Shown one piece after another: positions 35,246 to 45,950 of a stretch of 64,000 bases of DNA (positions are counted from its first letter, which is position 1; every line of letters begins with the position of its first letter). The stretch spans positions 24,719,501 to 24,783,500 of the forward strand of contig CM046870.1 in NCBI GenBank assembly GCA_025617745.1, written 5' to 3'. Origin of the DNA: Heliocidaris erythrogramma (lineage: Eukaryota; Echinodermata; Echinoidea; Camarodonta; Echinometridae). The position numbers and the translations under genes are program-made. The notes under the pieces were generated by a model. The model saw only the letters and a program-made list of their open reading frames with translations. It made no database searches and was not told the DNA's origin.

Positions 35246-35557
35246 AGATCGAGTGCCCTCCCCCCAAATTTTTTAATACCATTTCTTCTTTTTTGGCAAC
35301 TTTCTGCATATTTTCCACGAATTTGCTCCGATCCCCCTCATTCAAAGTAGTACAGACACCCCTCAGGACCAATTAGAGCTGGAGTTGAAGGCCTTGTGTA
35401 CCAAAGCGTGAGCAATAATTATACAAATCATTAGTTCCCGGAAGTCTTCGAGCGTTGATAGCTGACTATACAAAGTCATACAACATTTCATCGAGTTGCT
35501 CATTACCTTTTATGCCTTCCTACCAAACGAGTAAAGGAAAAACGACTTCGAAACAAC
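35246..35557 (+). promoter_or_regulatory. 5' flank of the cysteine-rich protein gene
   Basis: About 310 bp between the palindromic tandem repeat and the ATG. CTATACAAAG near 35466 is a weak TATA-like site about 90 bp before the start codon. The true promoter is not determined. Confidence 0.3.
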
Positions 35558-35615
35558 ATGAGAGTCTTCATTCTTCTTGCTTTGGCTAGCCTTCTGTCGG
35601 TGGAGGAATCTAGAG
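35558..35615 (+). CDS. Cysteine-rich protein, exon 1 (signal peptide)
   Basis: Encodes MRVFILLALASLLSVEESR plus the first base of a Gly codon; donor AGAG/GTACGT. Confidence 0.8.
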
Positions 35616-37164
35616 GTACGTTTCTCCTAAATTATATTTGTTTTGTTTTCTCTTTTTAAATCTAATCTTCAGTGTTGTATCGAGTCCGGACCGGTGAGGA
35701 AGCGAAGCAATTGAGCGGGGGAGGGTGTGGGAGGGGGTATCCCCCTCCCTCACCAGGGACCTTTTCAAATTAAAGTATGTCTATAAAACTTGAATTTTAG
35801 AGCATCCCAAAATGGTTTACTGAGTGATTAAATGATGTTAAATAATGAGTTCGAATAATAATTAGTTTTAGTTAAGTATGAAAATCCGGTTCGATTTCGG
35901 TTCGATTTCTTTTCTCAGTAGAACTGCATAGGAACAGCGTAACCATGCTTGCAGATAAAAATAAGTGAATATGAGCGCGTACAAAACTTCTATGAGGCAA
36001 CTTCCAACGCGTCTCGTCGTGAGCGTGTGGGCCTTTTGTTCATGTTCTCACCGGCATGAATCCTATTGAATTGAACGATAGTTAGAGAGATCAAGGCGGT
36101 CCTTACGTCAGCAAATAACACCTCGTGTGAGACGGGATTTAAAGCCCGGATCACAAGAGGCGTCATTTTGCTTGCGTCAGTACCTGAGCTGCTTGAGACT
36201 GTGAAGGCAATTAACCCATACGCTCGTTATTTAAAGTACCGTTTGCAGTATTTTTGCTCTGTTCAATCACTTTCAAAACGATATCACTATTTTATGACGT
36301 GCAGAAGACCGTACAAATCACTGACGCGATCCTAACGTCAGCAAATGACACATCGTGTGAGCCGCGTTAACGTGCAATCCATACTGCATTTGAGATGTTT
36401 TTTCCGTTGCACAAGAGGCGATATTTTTATTGGTTTTTGCTTGAGCTAATCAAACCTGTGAAGGCGATCAGCTCATACACGAGTATGTTGGTGCAGTGTG
36501 TGTAATTTTAATTTCACAATTATTTTTTAAAGGTACTTCATCCCTTTTGCAGTCCTAACTGTTGTGTGAGTAAGCAATAAATTACAAAAGAATTATAATT
36601 GGAAAACTTGTGCGGATGTGAAAAGGATAATAATCTCCTTTTTAAAAATAATGTCCTTTGGCTAGACATTAATCTACATTTGCCACTCTCCACCCAGGTG
36701 TAGTAAATGGGTACCTGATAGGAATTTATTCCTTGAAATGCTCTGAGCGCCTTATAGGGCAGCTCAGCTAAAGCCAGGGTAATATTGGAGCGCCTTGAGC
36801 ACCATTAGTGGATACGAGCGCTATATAAATACCCAATATTATTATTATTATTATTATTATTAAGTAATAACGATTTGGCAACAAAAAGTTATTTTCGACT
36901 GGAAAAAAAAAAATCGCGTAATATTTAAAATAATTTTTATAGACCGTCACAAACATACATGTAGTTGCATCGATTTCTGAATAACTCCCTCTGCGACAAA
37001 AATATTTTCATTTCTCACAAAGGAGTTACAGAACTTTTGACCTTAAAATTTCATCGGCAGTATCTACAGGAAGTCTACTAAACCTTTTCAAAGTTTCGCG
37101 GAAAATTTTGTAAGTCTGCAAAAGATATATAGTACCTTTAATATGATGTCATCATCATTGATCT

Positions 37165-37195
<31 letters not shown>

Positions 37196-39525
37196 ACCTC
37201 TCTCTCTCCCTCCCTCTCTCACCATCTCACGGCAGGAGAGTGTCCGTCTGGTGGCCCCGTGACCTTGTGTACCAAGAACCCCTGCCATAAGGCCAAATGT
37301 CTGTGGTATCCCGACGCAGTCTGCACGCCATACCTTTGTGGGGGATGCAGTGCCAGGTTTTACGATGAAGAAACTGGAGTCGACGTGACCGAGAAGTGCG
37401 GTGAGTGCCCTTGCTTTCTCGACAACTAATTCAAAATGAGATTTTAGCCCAGCTCACACGAGGCGTTATTTCACTAGCGTCAATTACATCAACTGTTGTA
37501 CATACAGTAGAGACACCCGCGCTTGAAGTTGTCTCATAGATGTTTCTGTATGCGCTGACCCTAAGCCCATCAATAAGGAGTTTTCGGACGCGTCGACTAC
37601 AACGCCGTCCTAGATCCTCCCAGCGACAATGGACTGCTTTGTGCTGACTGCATACAAAGTAAGTGAAGCATGAAGCTAACAATGCGTGAAACGAGGTTCA
37701 CGTTTTAGAGAAGACGGCAAAACCATGTTTGACGCGTTCTCGATCTGACGAGTGGACGAGGGCGAAGCCAGTGGACGGGTGAGTCGCTCTTGCACAAAGC
37801 GCGGTATGCGGGAGGATCTAGACCGGCGTTCAAGTCGACACATTCGAAAGCTCACTATTGTTTGTCCTACACCGACAAAGAATTTCTTTTTATCGGCATG
37901 TACACAAATAAATGAGTGCATATGGAGCGTACAGAACATCTGTGAGACATTTTCCAGTGTGGGCGTCTCCACTGTACGGACCTATTTTTCACTGATTACT
38001 TCGGCATGTATTACATTGAATTTGACAATAGTTGGTGTAATCCAGGCTAGTGAAATAACGCCTGGTGTGAGACCAGCTTAAATTACCTTTGGAATATTCT
38101 TCGACTTACAGAAAAGCCTGGCGTCATTAAAATTGCGCTAAAAATACCTGCGCTAATCAAGACTTAGAAGGGAATCAGTGCATACGCCAGTATTGTTTTA
38201 CTCTGTTCATTTTTGTATCAACTTTATCATTCTCAAATGACCCGTCAATACTCGCTCCAATCGCTGACGCAGTGCTGCGTCTGGCAAACAACACGTCGTG
38301 TGCAAGAGGTATTATGCAATAGCCATTAGGACAAACAGTTGCAGAATAATTGATTAAACCTCCTTTGGCCTTCCGACTACTGTTCATATATGTTAAGTCA
38401 ATCATTTCCGTTCTATGTGCTATAAAGGCGTAAGATAATTATGCTTCAATGGTAACCCTCACTAAATAGAACCCTCTACTCCAACCCAACGGAGGCTACC
38501 CAGTCAAAAAAAACCCAAAACAGAATGGAAAAAGAGAGATGGAGAGATAGAGATAAAGAGAGAAAGAGGTGGAAAGGGAACATGATAGAGGATAATGGGA
38601 CCCCCTCCCACACCCCCTTATTGGTGTCCCTGTTGATTCTCCTTTCATCTACCTCATACGACTGGTGCCCCCCCCCCCCCCCCCCCAATGGCTGGACCCA
38701 CGGATCACACGAGGCGTAATTTGCTGACGTTGGGTCTGTGTCAGTGACTTGTACTGTCGTTTGCGCTTCATGAAATAGTGATATCGTTTTAAAAGTGATT
38801 GCAAAATGAACAGTGCAAACAACAGTATTAAAAAACTGGCCTGTGGGTTAATTTCATTCACGGTGTAATAGTGAGCTTTCGAATGTGTCGACTTGAACGC
38901 CGTCCTAGATCCTCCCAGCTACAATGGACTGCTTTGTGCTAGCTGCATACCGGCGCTTTGTGCAAAAACGGCTCACCTGTCCACTGGCTTCTCCCTCGTC
39001 CACTAGTCAGATCGAGAACGCGTCAAACATGGGTTTGCCGTCTTCTCTAAAATGTGAACCTCGCTTCACCCATTGTTAGCTTCATGCTTCACCTACTTTG
39101 TATGCAGTCAACACAAAGCAGTCCATTGTCGCTGGGAGGATCTAGGACGGCGTTCTAGCCGACACATCCGAAAACTCCTTAATGACACAAGCGAAACGAC
39201 GCCTCCAGAATGCGACAGGGGCTAAATATTATCTAAATAGTGCATGGTCTATCATGCACTCTACTGGATCATGTGCACGACAAATACTAAGTTATCCCGA
39301 CTGCACGAGGGATAATTTAGTATTTGGAGTTCATATAGTCCAGTAATGGTGCATAAATAGAACATGCACCTATTGTTATAGTAAATAGACCCCTAAATCT
39401 ATAACTGTTAGTGTGTATTAGGCCCGGTCCTACTTTTGTTATAGTGCACGATCGTGCACTATAACAAAATTTTTGCATGTCACATGATGCGAATCTAACC
39501 AATCACAGCGCGTATTATAGATATG

Positions 39526-39566
<41 letters not shown>

Positions 39567-39991
39567 CAAATATGTATTTCACTTCCAATCTTCCATGTTC
39601 TAAAAGATAATTATGTTAATGTTATATTTATTCTTGGGAACCTACACAAACAAGCTATGCTTTCCAGTGGGTTCTTTTTGCATTTCATGATTTTGTACTT
39701 TGTAAATCATATTGTTTTGTATTTGGAAATGAAATGAAATAAACCTTGCATCAATCAAAAAAAAAAAAAAAAAAAAAAAAAACACTATTTACTATAATCG
39801 TATATCGTCAAAGCTAACACCTATATCATGAGGTTATATGTAGTTGTTAACTTCTAAACGTTACAATTGATTGATTTTCAGTTCAGGTAGTTTATTGAAA
39901 TGAAATCCTGCCATTTATTAGGTTCGTTTGTTTGTTTGTTTCTTCATTACTTGTAGACTGCCCCTATGACTCTCTGGACAAGTGTATCTAA
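35558..39991 (+). CDS. Small secreted cysteine-rich protein (85 aa, three exons)
   Basis: Exons 35558-35615, 37236-37400 and 39957-39991 join in phase 1 at both junctions and encode 85 residues. Residues 1 to about 19 are a signal peptide (MRVFILLALASLL...). The mature part has 10 cysteines and reads GPVTLCTKNPCHKAKCLW, then AVCTPYLCGGCSARFYDEE. The pattern NPCxxAxC...YPxAxCxxxxCGGCxAxFY occurs, to my knowledge, in extracellular matrix, shell-matrix and protease-inhibitor-associated proteins of marine invertebrates, where its function is unclear. An even cysteine count and a signal peptide suggest a disulfide-stabilised secreted protein. No transmembrane segment is seen. I cannot assign a specific role. 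ATG 35558 is the only start giving a signal peptide. Confidence 0.82.
35940..36480. mobile_element. Foldback elements, 'CACACGAGGCGT' terminal family, in intron 1
   Basis: One terminus ends at about 36130 (CAGCAAATAACACCTCGTGT, GAGACGGG) and a second element runs about 36141-36370, between GCCCGGATCACAAGAGGCGT and its inverse CAGCAAATGACACATCGTGT. The same termini occur at 37448-38078 and near 38280-38310 and 38700-38760. Confidence 0.6.
36690..36862 (+). mobile_element. Retroposon 3' end (SINE-like) with (ATT)n tail
   Basis: AAATGGGTACCTGATAGGAA, GCTCTGAGCGCCTTATAGGG, then GAGCGCTATATAAATACCCA followed by (ATT)n at 36838-36861. This tail style is typical of invertebrate SINEs and CR1-like LINEs. 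The head is not identified. Confidence 0.6.
37166..37220 (+). repeat. (CT)n microsatellite before exon 2
   Basis: CTCTCTCTTTCTCTCTCTCTC directly upstream of the exon 2 acceptor. It may double as the polypyrimidine tract. Confidence 0.9.
37236..37400 (+). CDS. Cysteine-rich protein, exon 2 (core domain)
   Basis: Acceptor CACGGCAG and donor TGCG/GTGAGT; 165 nt, phase 1 to phase 1. Encodes eight of the ten cysteines. Coding composition (GC-rich) contrasts with the CT microsatellite just upstream at 37166-37220. Confidence 0.87.
37448..38078. mobile_element. Nested foldback element in intron 2
   Basis: The outer ends AGCTCACACGAGGCGTTATT (37451) and GTGAAATAACGCCTGGTGTG (38051) are inverted, with further symmetry inward. 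The interior 37574-37860 holds the separate 'ACGCCGTCCTAGATCCTCCC' foldback unit, so one element sits inside another. Confidence 0.75.
37574..39181. repeat. Two copies of a ~300-bp foldback unit in inverted orientation
   Basis: 37574-37860 and 38866-39181 are near-identical when one is inverted (shared AAGGAGTTTTCGGA, GTTTGACGCGTTCTCGATCT, GTCGACACATTCGAAAGCTC). Each copy is itself partly palindromic: CGCCGTCCTAGATCCTCCCA at one end and its inverse at the other. The right copy holds about 30 extra bases (CACAAAGCAGTCCATTGTAG). The spacer is about 1 kb. Confidence 0.88.
38660..38690 (+). repeat. C-run in intron 2
   Basis: A run of about 20 C at 38668-38687, in a stretch with GA-rich sequence at 38525-38580. 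Confidence 0.85.
39528..39565. repeat. (AT)n microsatellite
   Basis: Pure AT dinucleotide repeat, about 36 bp. Confidence 0.95.
39566..39782 (+). mobile_element. Retroposed 3' end with poly(A) tail
   Basis: GGAAATGAAATGAAATAAAC contains AATAAA at 39737-39742, 15 bases before a 26-base A run (39757-39782). A signal plus genomic poly(A) marks an LINE-mediated insertion, either a LINE 3' end or a processed transcript. The body shows no identifiable frame. It lies in intron 2 of the cysteine-rich gene. Confidence 0.7.
39957..39991 (+). CDS. Cysteine-rich protein, exon 3 with stop
   Basis: Acceptor CATTACTTGTAG. Encodes DCPYDSLDKCI and TAA. It is only 35 nt of coding sequence, but phase and cysteine content fit. 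Confidence 0.78.
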
Positions 39992-42178
39992 TCCCTGCTG
40001 GTTGGGGACGTTCTTGTGCGGGAGAGAGAGAGAGAGAAGGGCTAGCTCTTTCCTCCACCTCAAAATGGACGAAGGCGCCAAGATCAGTGGATAGAGGACA
40101 TCTTTTTAAACGACTCTCAAAATGTAGGGGGTGGGTGGGGGGGGGGGGGGAGCGTTTGCGTTTGCATGGTTTCTTCTATCATAATAATTATCTTGAAATC
40201 TTTACATGTAACTAAGCCCTAATCGTTAAACCTGTTGTAGAACGTAAAGACGAAGTAAATATTCACTCATCTTCTAAGTTATTATCAGTTTTAGCATGAG
40301 TTCTCGATTTTACCACATTAATTTTGTAATTTCTACAAACGGATCTGGTCTATCAAAGACATGGAATACCACAAACGCTACATTTAATATTTATTATTTT
40401 TGATTGATGATATTGTATAGATCTAATACATCAACAAAATGTACTGGAATTTCATTGGGGTAATGGAATTCTGAATGTGATTTAAGTTTTAGGAAACCGC
40501 ACGACGAAACTTGCGGTCAACGTCTTCCAAATGCTAAATTTTATCGCATGTAAACAAAGATTACATGAACTTGCATATGAATCAACACTATGTGAAATAT
40601 TATTCATTTTTAAATTAAAGTAGCATGGATGGGAAACAGCCTTCATATCACCTCCTCAAATTGTGCTTTCAAAAAATGAATTTGAAATGATTTTCACATG
40701 TCTTTCTCCTAACATGGTGAATGAAATGAAATTTTCTCCAAAGGTTTTGTAATGTAGTTCCAAAACAACAATGAGTTTTAGGATAATTGTGAATGGAAAA
40801 AAGGGATATTCTTAGCGTGAATGTATTAAACATAATTCTAGTCTTTCTGAAAAAAGAGGAATACTTTGGGTGTCATAAGTGCAACATTAATATAAACATT
40901 AACATATTATGGAGGGCTTTACCTATTCTTTCATCTGACTGAACACTTTTACTGTGAACTTATTTCATCCCACTGATGTCTGTCATGATATTCTAAATAA
41001 ATTCATGATGTTACGCGAAAACTTGTGAAGAATATATTATTTGTATTTGTTTCGTTATCTTCTAGAGTTTGTAGGAGATTTATCTCCTCCAACTATTTTC
41101 CAGATAAAAGTTCAACATTAAAGAGGTTTGATTGATTAAGTGCAACAAACAGAGGAACCGATCCGTGAAAGTTTGAGTAAAATCTGATGGAGTAAGAAAT
41201 TATCAATTTAATAAATCGAACGCAAATTTATAACTCTTTGACGTACCTTCTAAATATCTCTCACACTTCCTTAGCACTTGTACTGAAAATTCCATAAAGT
41301 TCCATTTTCATGGTTATTGTTTGAGAAATATATATTTTACATAATACGGGATAAGTAAATACAAATATCAAATGATATATTCCATGCACAGGTATAAATG
41401 AAAATATATTTATTTCAGAAATAATGAAAAGCTATAAAAGTTTTAATACAGAACAAGTGGCATGAGTTGCTCAAAGGTGTGTCACTGAGTTGCCAATTTG
41501 CGTTTGGTTGATTACAACTTGAGATATTCGTAACTGTTTTATTCTTTGAAGTATTTTCCAAAAAAAAAAATTCACTGATCTGCTTCTCTCATTTGTATGC
41601 TCTTGTTTAATTTAACTTGATGCTAGAGTGTACTTTCCCTTTAAGGAGACCCCTAAACGTCATACCACCGGATCCAAATGTCGTTTCTGTTATCTTCTTT
41701 TAATTTCCTTTTCATTCAGTCATATATCCTCTGCTTAATTGACCTAATAATTAAGTATTTCTTTATTTTGCTCTTACATCTCTTTACTCGTCATCTTCAT
41801 CTTCCTCTTCTTCATCTGGTCTTTAATTTTTTTTTCTTCTTCTTCTACATTTTCATTTTCTTTATCATCACTTGCTTCGTTTAATCGATCCCGTTTGTGT
41901 CTATCTTCCTTTCTTCCTTCCTTTCTTTCCTTCTTCCTTTCTGTTTTTTTAAAGGTTATTATAATATACGTCAATTTATAAAGAATTGCAAGAAACATAT
42001 TTCACACAATGTTTAAAAGAGCCTAGCTTTCAACTTCATTCTGGCAAAGTAATAAAGCATGGTTGAGAATTGATGTTCAGCCGTCAGTCTGTGAAATGCT
42101 GCCATCTGGTGTTGATCATTGTAAAATAATCAATGTGTGTTTTAAATAGCCTAGAATGGGTAGCCGGAGAAGGACCTC
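39992..42178 (+). other. 3' UTR of the cysteine-rich gene and intergenic DNA
   Basis: AATAAA at about 40994 is a plausible poly(A) signal. A G-run lies at 40137-40151. 41460-41530 (TTGCCAATTTGCGTTTGGTT) is a single arm of the family at 19617-19920. 41780-41945 is a CT-rich tract. No gene was seen. Confidence 0.45.
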
Positions 42179-42722
42179 TTAAAGGTCCACTGCAACCCAA
42201 GTTGATTTATGTTGCTGTGCAAGGATGCATGCCACTCATATTTTGTTATTCAAACATCTAAATATGTTTCATAGATTTTGGTATATTTATTAGAAATCAT
42301 TTTCTCAAACATGCTAAGCTCCACCCTTAAAGAAAGGGTCCAGATCTCATTCCTGCAGTGACATCAGCCGTCAATCATTAGTGAGCTAAGGAGAGACAGT
42401 GGTATGTAGCTTTACCAGAGATGGCCATCTGTTCTAGTAGACCATACAATGCCTACATAGTAGTTGCTATGTCAAAATGCTGTAGCATCACCAGGAAAAG
42501 AATGGTGATGATGAGGTATTGTTTGAAAGCATGCAATTCTATCGTCAGTATGTGCTGAGCTGAGGGAAGTTACTTTCCGCTGTCTATTGTAGAATGTTAG
42601 TGTAGGTGACTGATGATTGACAGATGTTGTCATTGCAGGAATGACATCTGGAGCTTTTTATTCATCCCTGCAAATCAACAGCAAAAAGTTATGGGTAGCG
42701 TTTGGTTGCAGGGGCCCTTTAA
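42179..42722. mobile_element. Foldback element with TTAAAGG...CCTTTAA ends
   Basis: The left end TTAAAGGTCCACTGCAACCC mirrors the right end GGTTGCAGGGGCCCTTTAA. Inner symmetry continues: ATTCCTGCAGTGACATCAGC and GTCAATCAT against ATGATTGACAG and GTCATTGCAGGAATGACATC. About 540 bp, non-coding. Confidence 0.8.
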
Positions 42723-42813
42723 ACTGCGATCTTTCAGAGACGAAGTGGTAGAGGGCCAAACAAACTAATTACCCTGAACCTTCAAACACCAGGGTAAAGT
42801 ACAGAAAAAGGAA

Positions 42814-43209
42814 ATGCTTCAAGTTGAAATGAAATCGATTGCTCTAGAAAGTATTGGAAGTTCATGGAATGGATATTTACATGTATACACAGATGGATCC
42901 AAACTGAGAGATGGGAGGACAGGAGCCGCATTTTATGTGCCTCATTACGACGTGGTGCAAAAGTTTAGATTATCCCGTGTCTGTATTATGAGAGCAGTAC
43001 TAGTAGCCATACTAATGGCACTAGAGTGGACTAATACATTTATGGAAGCCTCATCGGTGGTAATATTTAGTGACTCTTTGTCAGCTTTACAAACGATCGA
43101 TTCATACTTTATTAGATGTGCTATTGTTAATGAAACTTTATACACAATTAATATTTTGAAGTTGAAGGATGTTTGTGTAGACTTTGAATGGATTCCATCA
43201 CACTGCGAT
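42814..43209 (+). pseudogene. LINE RNase H domain remnant, truncated by an insertion
   Basis: The frame reads YLHVYTDGSKLRDGRTGAAF, VLVAILMALEW, VVIFSDSLSALQTI and VDFEWIPSHCDI, the ordered blocks of the RNase H domain of I/Jockey-type LINEs. The first Asp (YTDGS) and the FSDS Asp are kept. The usual Glu of the 'AEL' block is replaced (RAVLVAIL), and the last block stops at SHCDI where the palindromic element begins. Not functional. Confidence 0.85.
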
Positions 43210-43282
43210 ATTACGTCAATAAGACGACAACTTGCACCAACGCAAGACGTCAAGAGGACGTCTTATTTTCACGTCATCTGTA

Positions 43283-43737
43283 CACTGTAAAAACTGAAGT
43301 GCTGTATACAGCACTTTTTGAGGGCATGCATAGGGACTGCACTCAGAGTGCTGTTGAATGCACACAGCGTGTTATTTCAGCACTTTCACGGGAGCTGGAC
43401 CGGCTCCTTAAACTGCTAAATATTCATTAAAAAAAATGATTTTGGCGAGCCTCGAACCAGGGTCCGCTGATCGAGATCATATTGTTACATAGTGAATTTA
43501 CGACACCACATAGTTCATGTTATCTACTTGACTCCCATGACTAAACTGGATTACAAGAAGCATTCGTTGGTCCATTGGTAACGTCAGCGCCTCTCAATCA
43601 GCGGAACCTGGTTCGAGGCTCGCCACGGTCGCATTTTTTTTTGCTGGTAAATTAGCACACGACAAGTGCTATAAACAGCATTTCAGGTGCAGTCACTATA
43701 CATGCCCCTAAAAGTAGCACTTAAGTTTTTACAGTGT
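43283..43737. mobile_element. Inner MITE with TA target and CACTGTAAAAACT ends
   Basis: Inverted ends CACTGTAAAAACTGAAGTGC and GCACTTAAGTTTTTACAGTG are flanked by TA on both sides, which suggests Tc1/mariner-type or similar mobilisation. The interior has a second inverted pair with pol III B box-like sequence. Confidence 0.75.
43446..43625. repeat. Inverted pair of tRNA-like modules inside the inner MITE
   Basis: 43446-43475 (GGCGAGCCTCGAACCAGGGT...) is the inverse of 43596-43625 (...ACCTGGTTCGAGGCTCGCC). The plus-strand copy has an A box-like TGGTCCATTGGTA about 29 nt before the B box GGTTCGAGGCT, i.e. tRNA spacing. I could not fold an intact tRNA. Confidence 0.55.
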
Positions 43738-43964
43738 ACAAGACGTAGAGATGACGTCAAAATAAGACGTCCTCATTACGTCTTGCGTTGGTGCAAGTTG
43801 TCGTCTTATTGACGTAATTACAGGACGTAAAAAAGACGTAAACGACGACGTAAATATCACGTCATTTTCTCCTCTTTCTGCTATCAGGGATTGTTTATGT
43901 CTTAACATGGTTCAAGATAAAAACTACTTTGCAGTTGAGTGTAATGGTCTGATTATTCATGTGC

Positions 43965-45950
43965 GAGCGAGCGAGCTTTGGAAAAATTTTAGAATTTTTT
44001 CCCCTCCTTCCTGTTATGATTTAGGGGCATTGCTCATTCCTGTATAACTTAGGGAATTGTGCCCCTCCTGATCCTCTCATGGTGCTGATATCAGTTGGGG
44101 AATCTATTATTATGAAGCCTCTCTGATTATTTGGAGCTATGTAGGCCTATGGCTCTTGTGTGGACTTTAGGGCACAGTTTGTAAGCGACATCGGAGTATA
44201 CATGTACAATTATATCAAATATCTATAGGTATATAGGTAGGGCACTTATCAAAAATGGAAATAATACTATTAGAAAGAAAAAAAGGGGCACTGATCAGAA
44301 GTAAAAGGGGCACTTAAAAAGAGGCATTTAACAGAGGTTAAAAGGGAACTTATCATAAGGAAATATTGCACTATGAGAACGGAAAATGGGCACCAATCAG
44401 ATGAAAACAGGGACACTTGTCGGATTTCAAAGGGGACACTAGTCTTATCTGAGCTTACACTTATCAGAAGGTGAAAAGGGCACTCATTAGAAAGAAGAAG
44501 GGGCAGTCATACGGAGAAAAGGGTCTCTTACCAGAGGTGAAAAAAGGCACTTTCAATTCAATTCAATTCAAATTTATTGATCCAATAGGAAATTTGCAGC
44601 GTGTACATTTCAGAACATGACATAGAACATTCAACGTAGGACAATTTAAAAACAATAGGTACAATAATATAATACAGAACTATATAAAGAAAAAAGAAAT
44701 AGTTACGTGACAAAAGATTGGCAATATAGTCGAGCAATATTTTCTAAAAATTAAATTATTTGTTTGAATTATATAACTTTCATATCCAGGAATTTACAAA
44801 GTGATGAAGATTATTAAATTTCTGCATTTTTGTCTATTTAGTTCCGATTTAAGAGTGTATTCACAGAAAATTATTTCAGAAATTGAAAACATCAAAGAGT
44901 TTATGAGGAAAAAAAAAAGAATACTTGTGATTTGTACAATAGCTCAATTTCTACTTTCCCATACTATTTGTTTAAACATTGTATCTATATCTATCTTTTA
45001 ATAATCTAAAAAGATCTGGGATATATAGCGGGTAAATTTTACAATTGGTCGTAGAAAAAGATTGGCCAACTAAAAAATTAAGAACGTCCTACATCATCCT
45101 TGTGAGTTAATATTAATGACCAACCCCTCCCCCCCTCACCAGCCAAGAGGTTTATTTTGCATTCAACATTCTGATTGATGCTGGCACAAATGAGTTGGAA
45201 TATCTGCTTGTTCGAGCAGCCACTGACTGCCACCTCCTCCCACTCCGTAATAACATAAAACTTTCATATAATGGATGTCCCTGGTTAAATGCAATCTTCT
45301 CTGCATTTTAATAACCCTAGACTCACAGATTTTATCAACATCAATCTCCCTTCCCGTCAAGCGGGATGCTTGTTTGGCAATCCTCCTTAACCCCTGCCTG
45401 TCTTTTTGTTTTGACCCACTAAACCAGACAACACAATCATGGATCGTCACTTACTAGTATAAGAAGGAAAAATTGTACTATTAGAACGGAAAATGTGCAC
45501 TTATCAGACGAAAACAGGGACACTTGTCGGATTTCAAAGGGGACACTTATCTGAGCTGAAAAGAGGCACTTATTAGAAAGAAGAAGGGGCAGTCATGCAA
45601 AGAAAAAGGGTCACTTATCAGAAGGTGAAAAGGGTATTTATCAGAGAGAAGAAGGGGTGCAGTTATTATACGAAGAAAAAGGGGCACTTATCAGAAGGAA
45701 AAATTGCACTATTAGAACGGGAAATGGGCATTAATTAGACGGAAAAGGGGCAAATATTAGGGGCAGTAATGTCTAAGGTTAAAGGGGGCACTTATCAGAA
45801 GGTAAAAGGGCACTTATTAGAAAGAAAAGAGGGCATTATAAGAAGAAAAGGGGGCACTTATCAGCTATGAAAGGGGCACTTTTGGGTACTTTAAAAAGTG
45901 GGGGGGGGGGGGGCACTGTTCCCCCTGCCCCCCGGAAGCACCGCCTCTCA
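43965..45950 (+). repeat. Interspersed minisatellite element, copy 1 (GGGCACTTATCAGAAG units)
   Basis: A unique-looking head (43965-44225) is followed by degenerate units of about 30-40 bp with AAAAGGGGCACTTATCAGAA, AGAAAGAAGAAGGGGCAGTC and similar variants, ending in a G-run at 45900-45913 and GCACCGCCTC. Copy 2 lies inverted at 58240-59540, with the same head, units and end. Copy 1 is split by a LINE at 44548-45455. Confidence 0.82.
44548..45455 (-). pseudogene. LINE fragment inserted in the minisatellite
   Basis: On the minus strand the frame at 45450-45163 reads WFSGSKQKDRQGLRRIAKQA, SRLTGREIDVDKICESRVIK, as in the post-RT C-terminus of LINE ORF2 ('...QKDRxxLQRV...'). The 3' end is CAATAAATTTGAATTGAATT with a GAATT repeat. 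CACTT occurs on both sides of the insert (about 44543 and 45447), a possible target duplication. Confidence 0.75.

Larger units (their letters stand above)
43210..43818. mobile_element. ACGTC-rich palindromic element, host of an inner MITE
   Basis: The left arm 43210-43280 (ATTACGTCAATAAGACGACA, ACTTGCACCAACGCAAGACG) is the inverse of the right arm 43739-43818. More ACGTC/GACGT copies run on to about 43870. The arms are separated only by the inner element, so the original was close to one continuous hairpin. Confidence 0.88.

Noticed and set aside
43560-43630. Functional tRNA gene
   Set aside because: A and B box-like segments exist, but acceptor and T stems do not pair.
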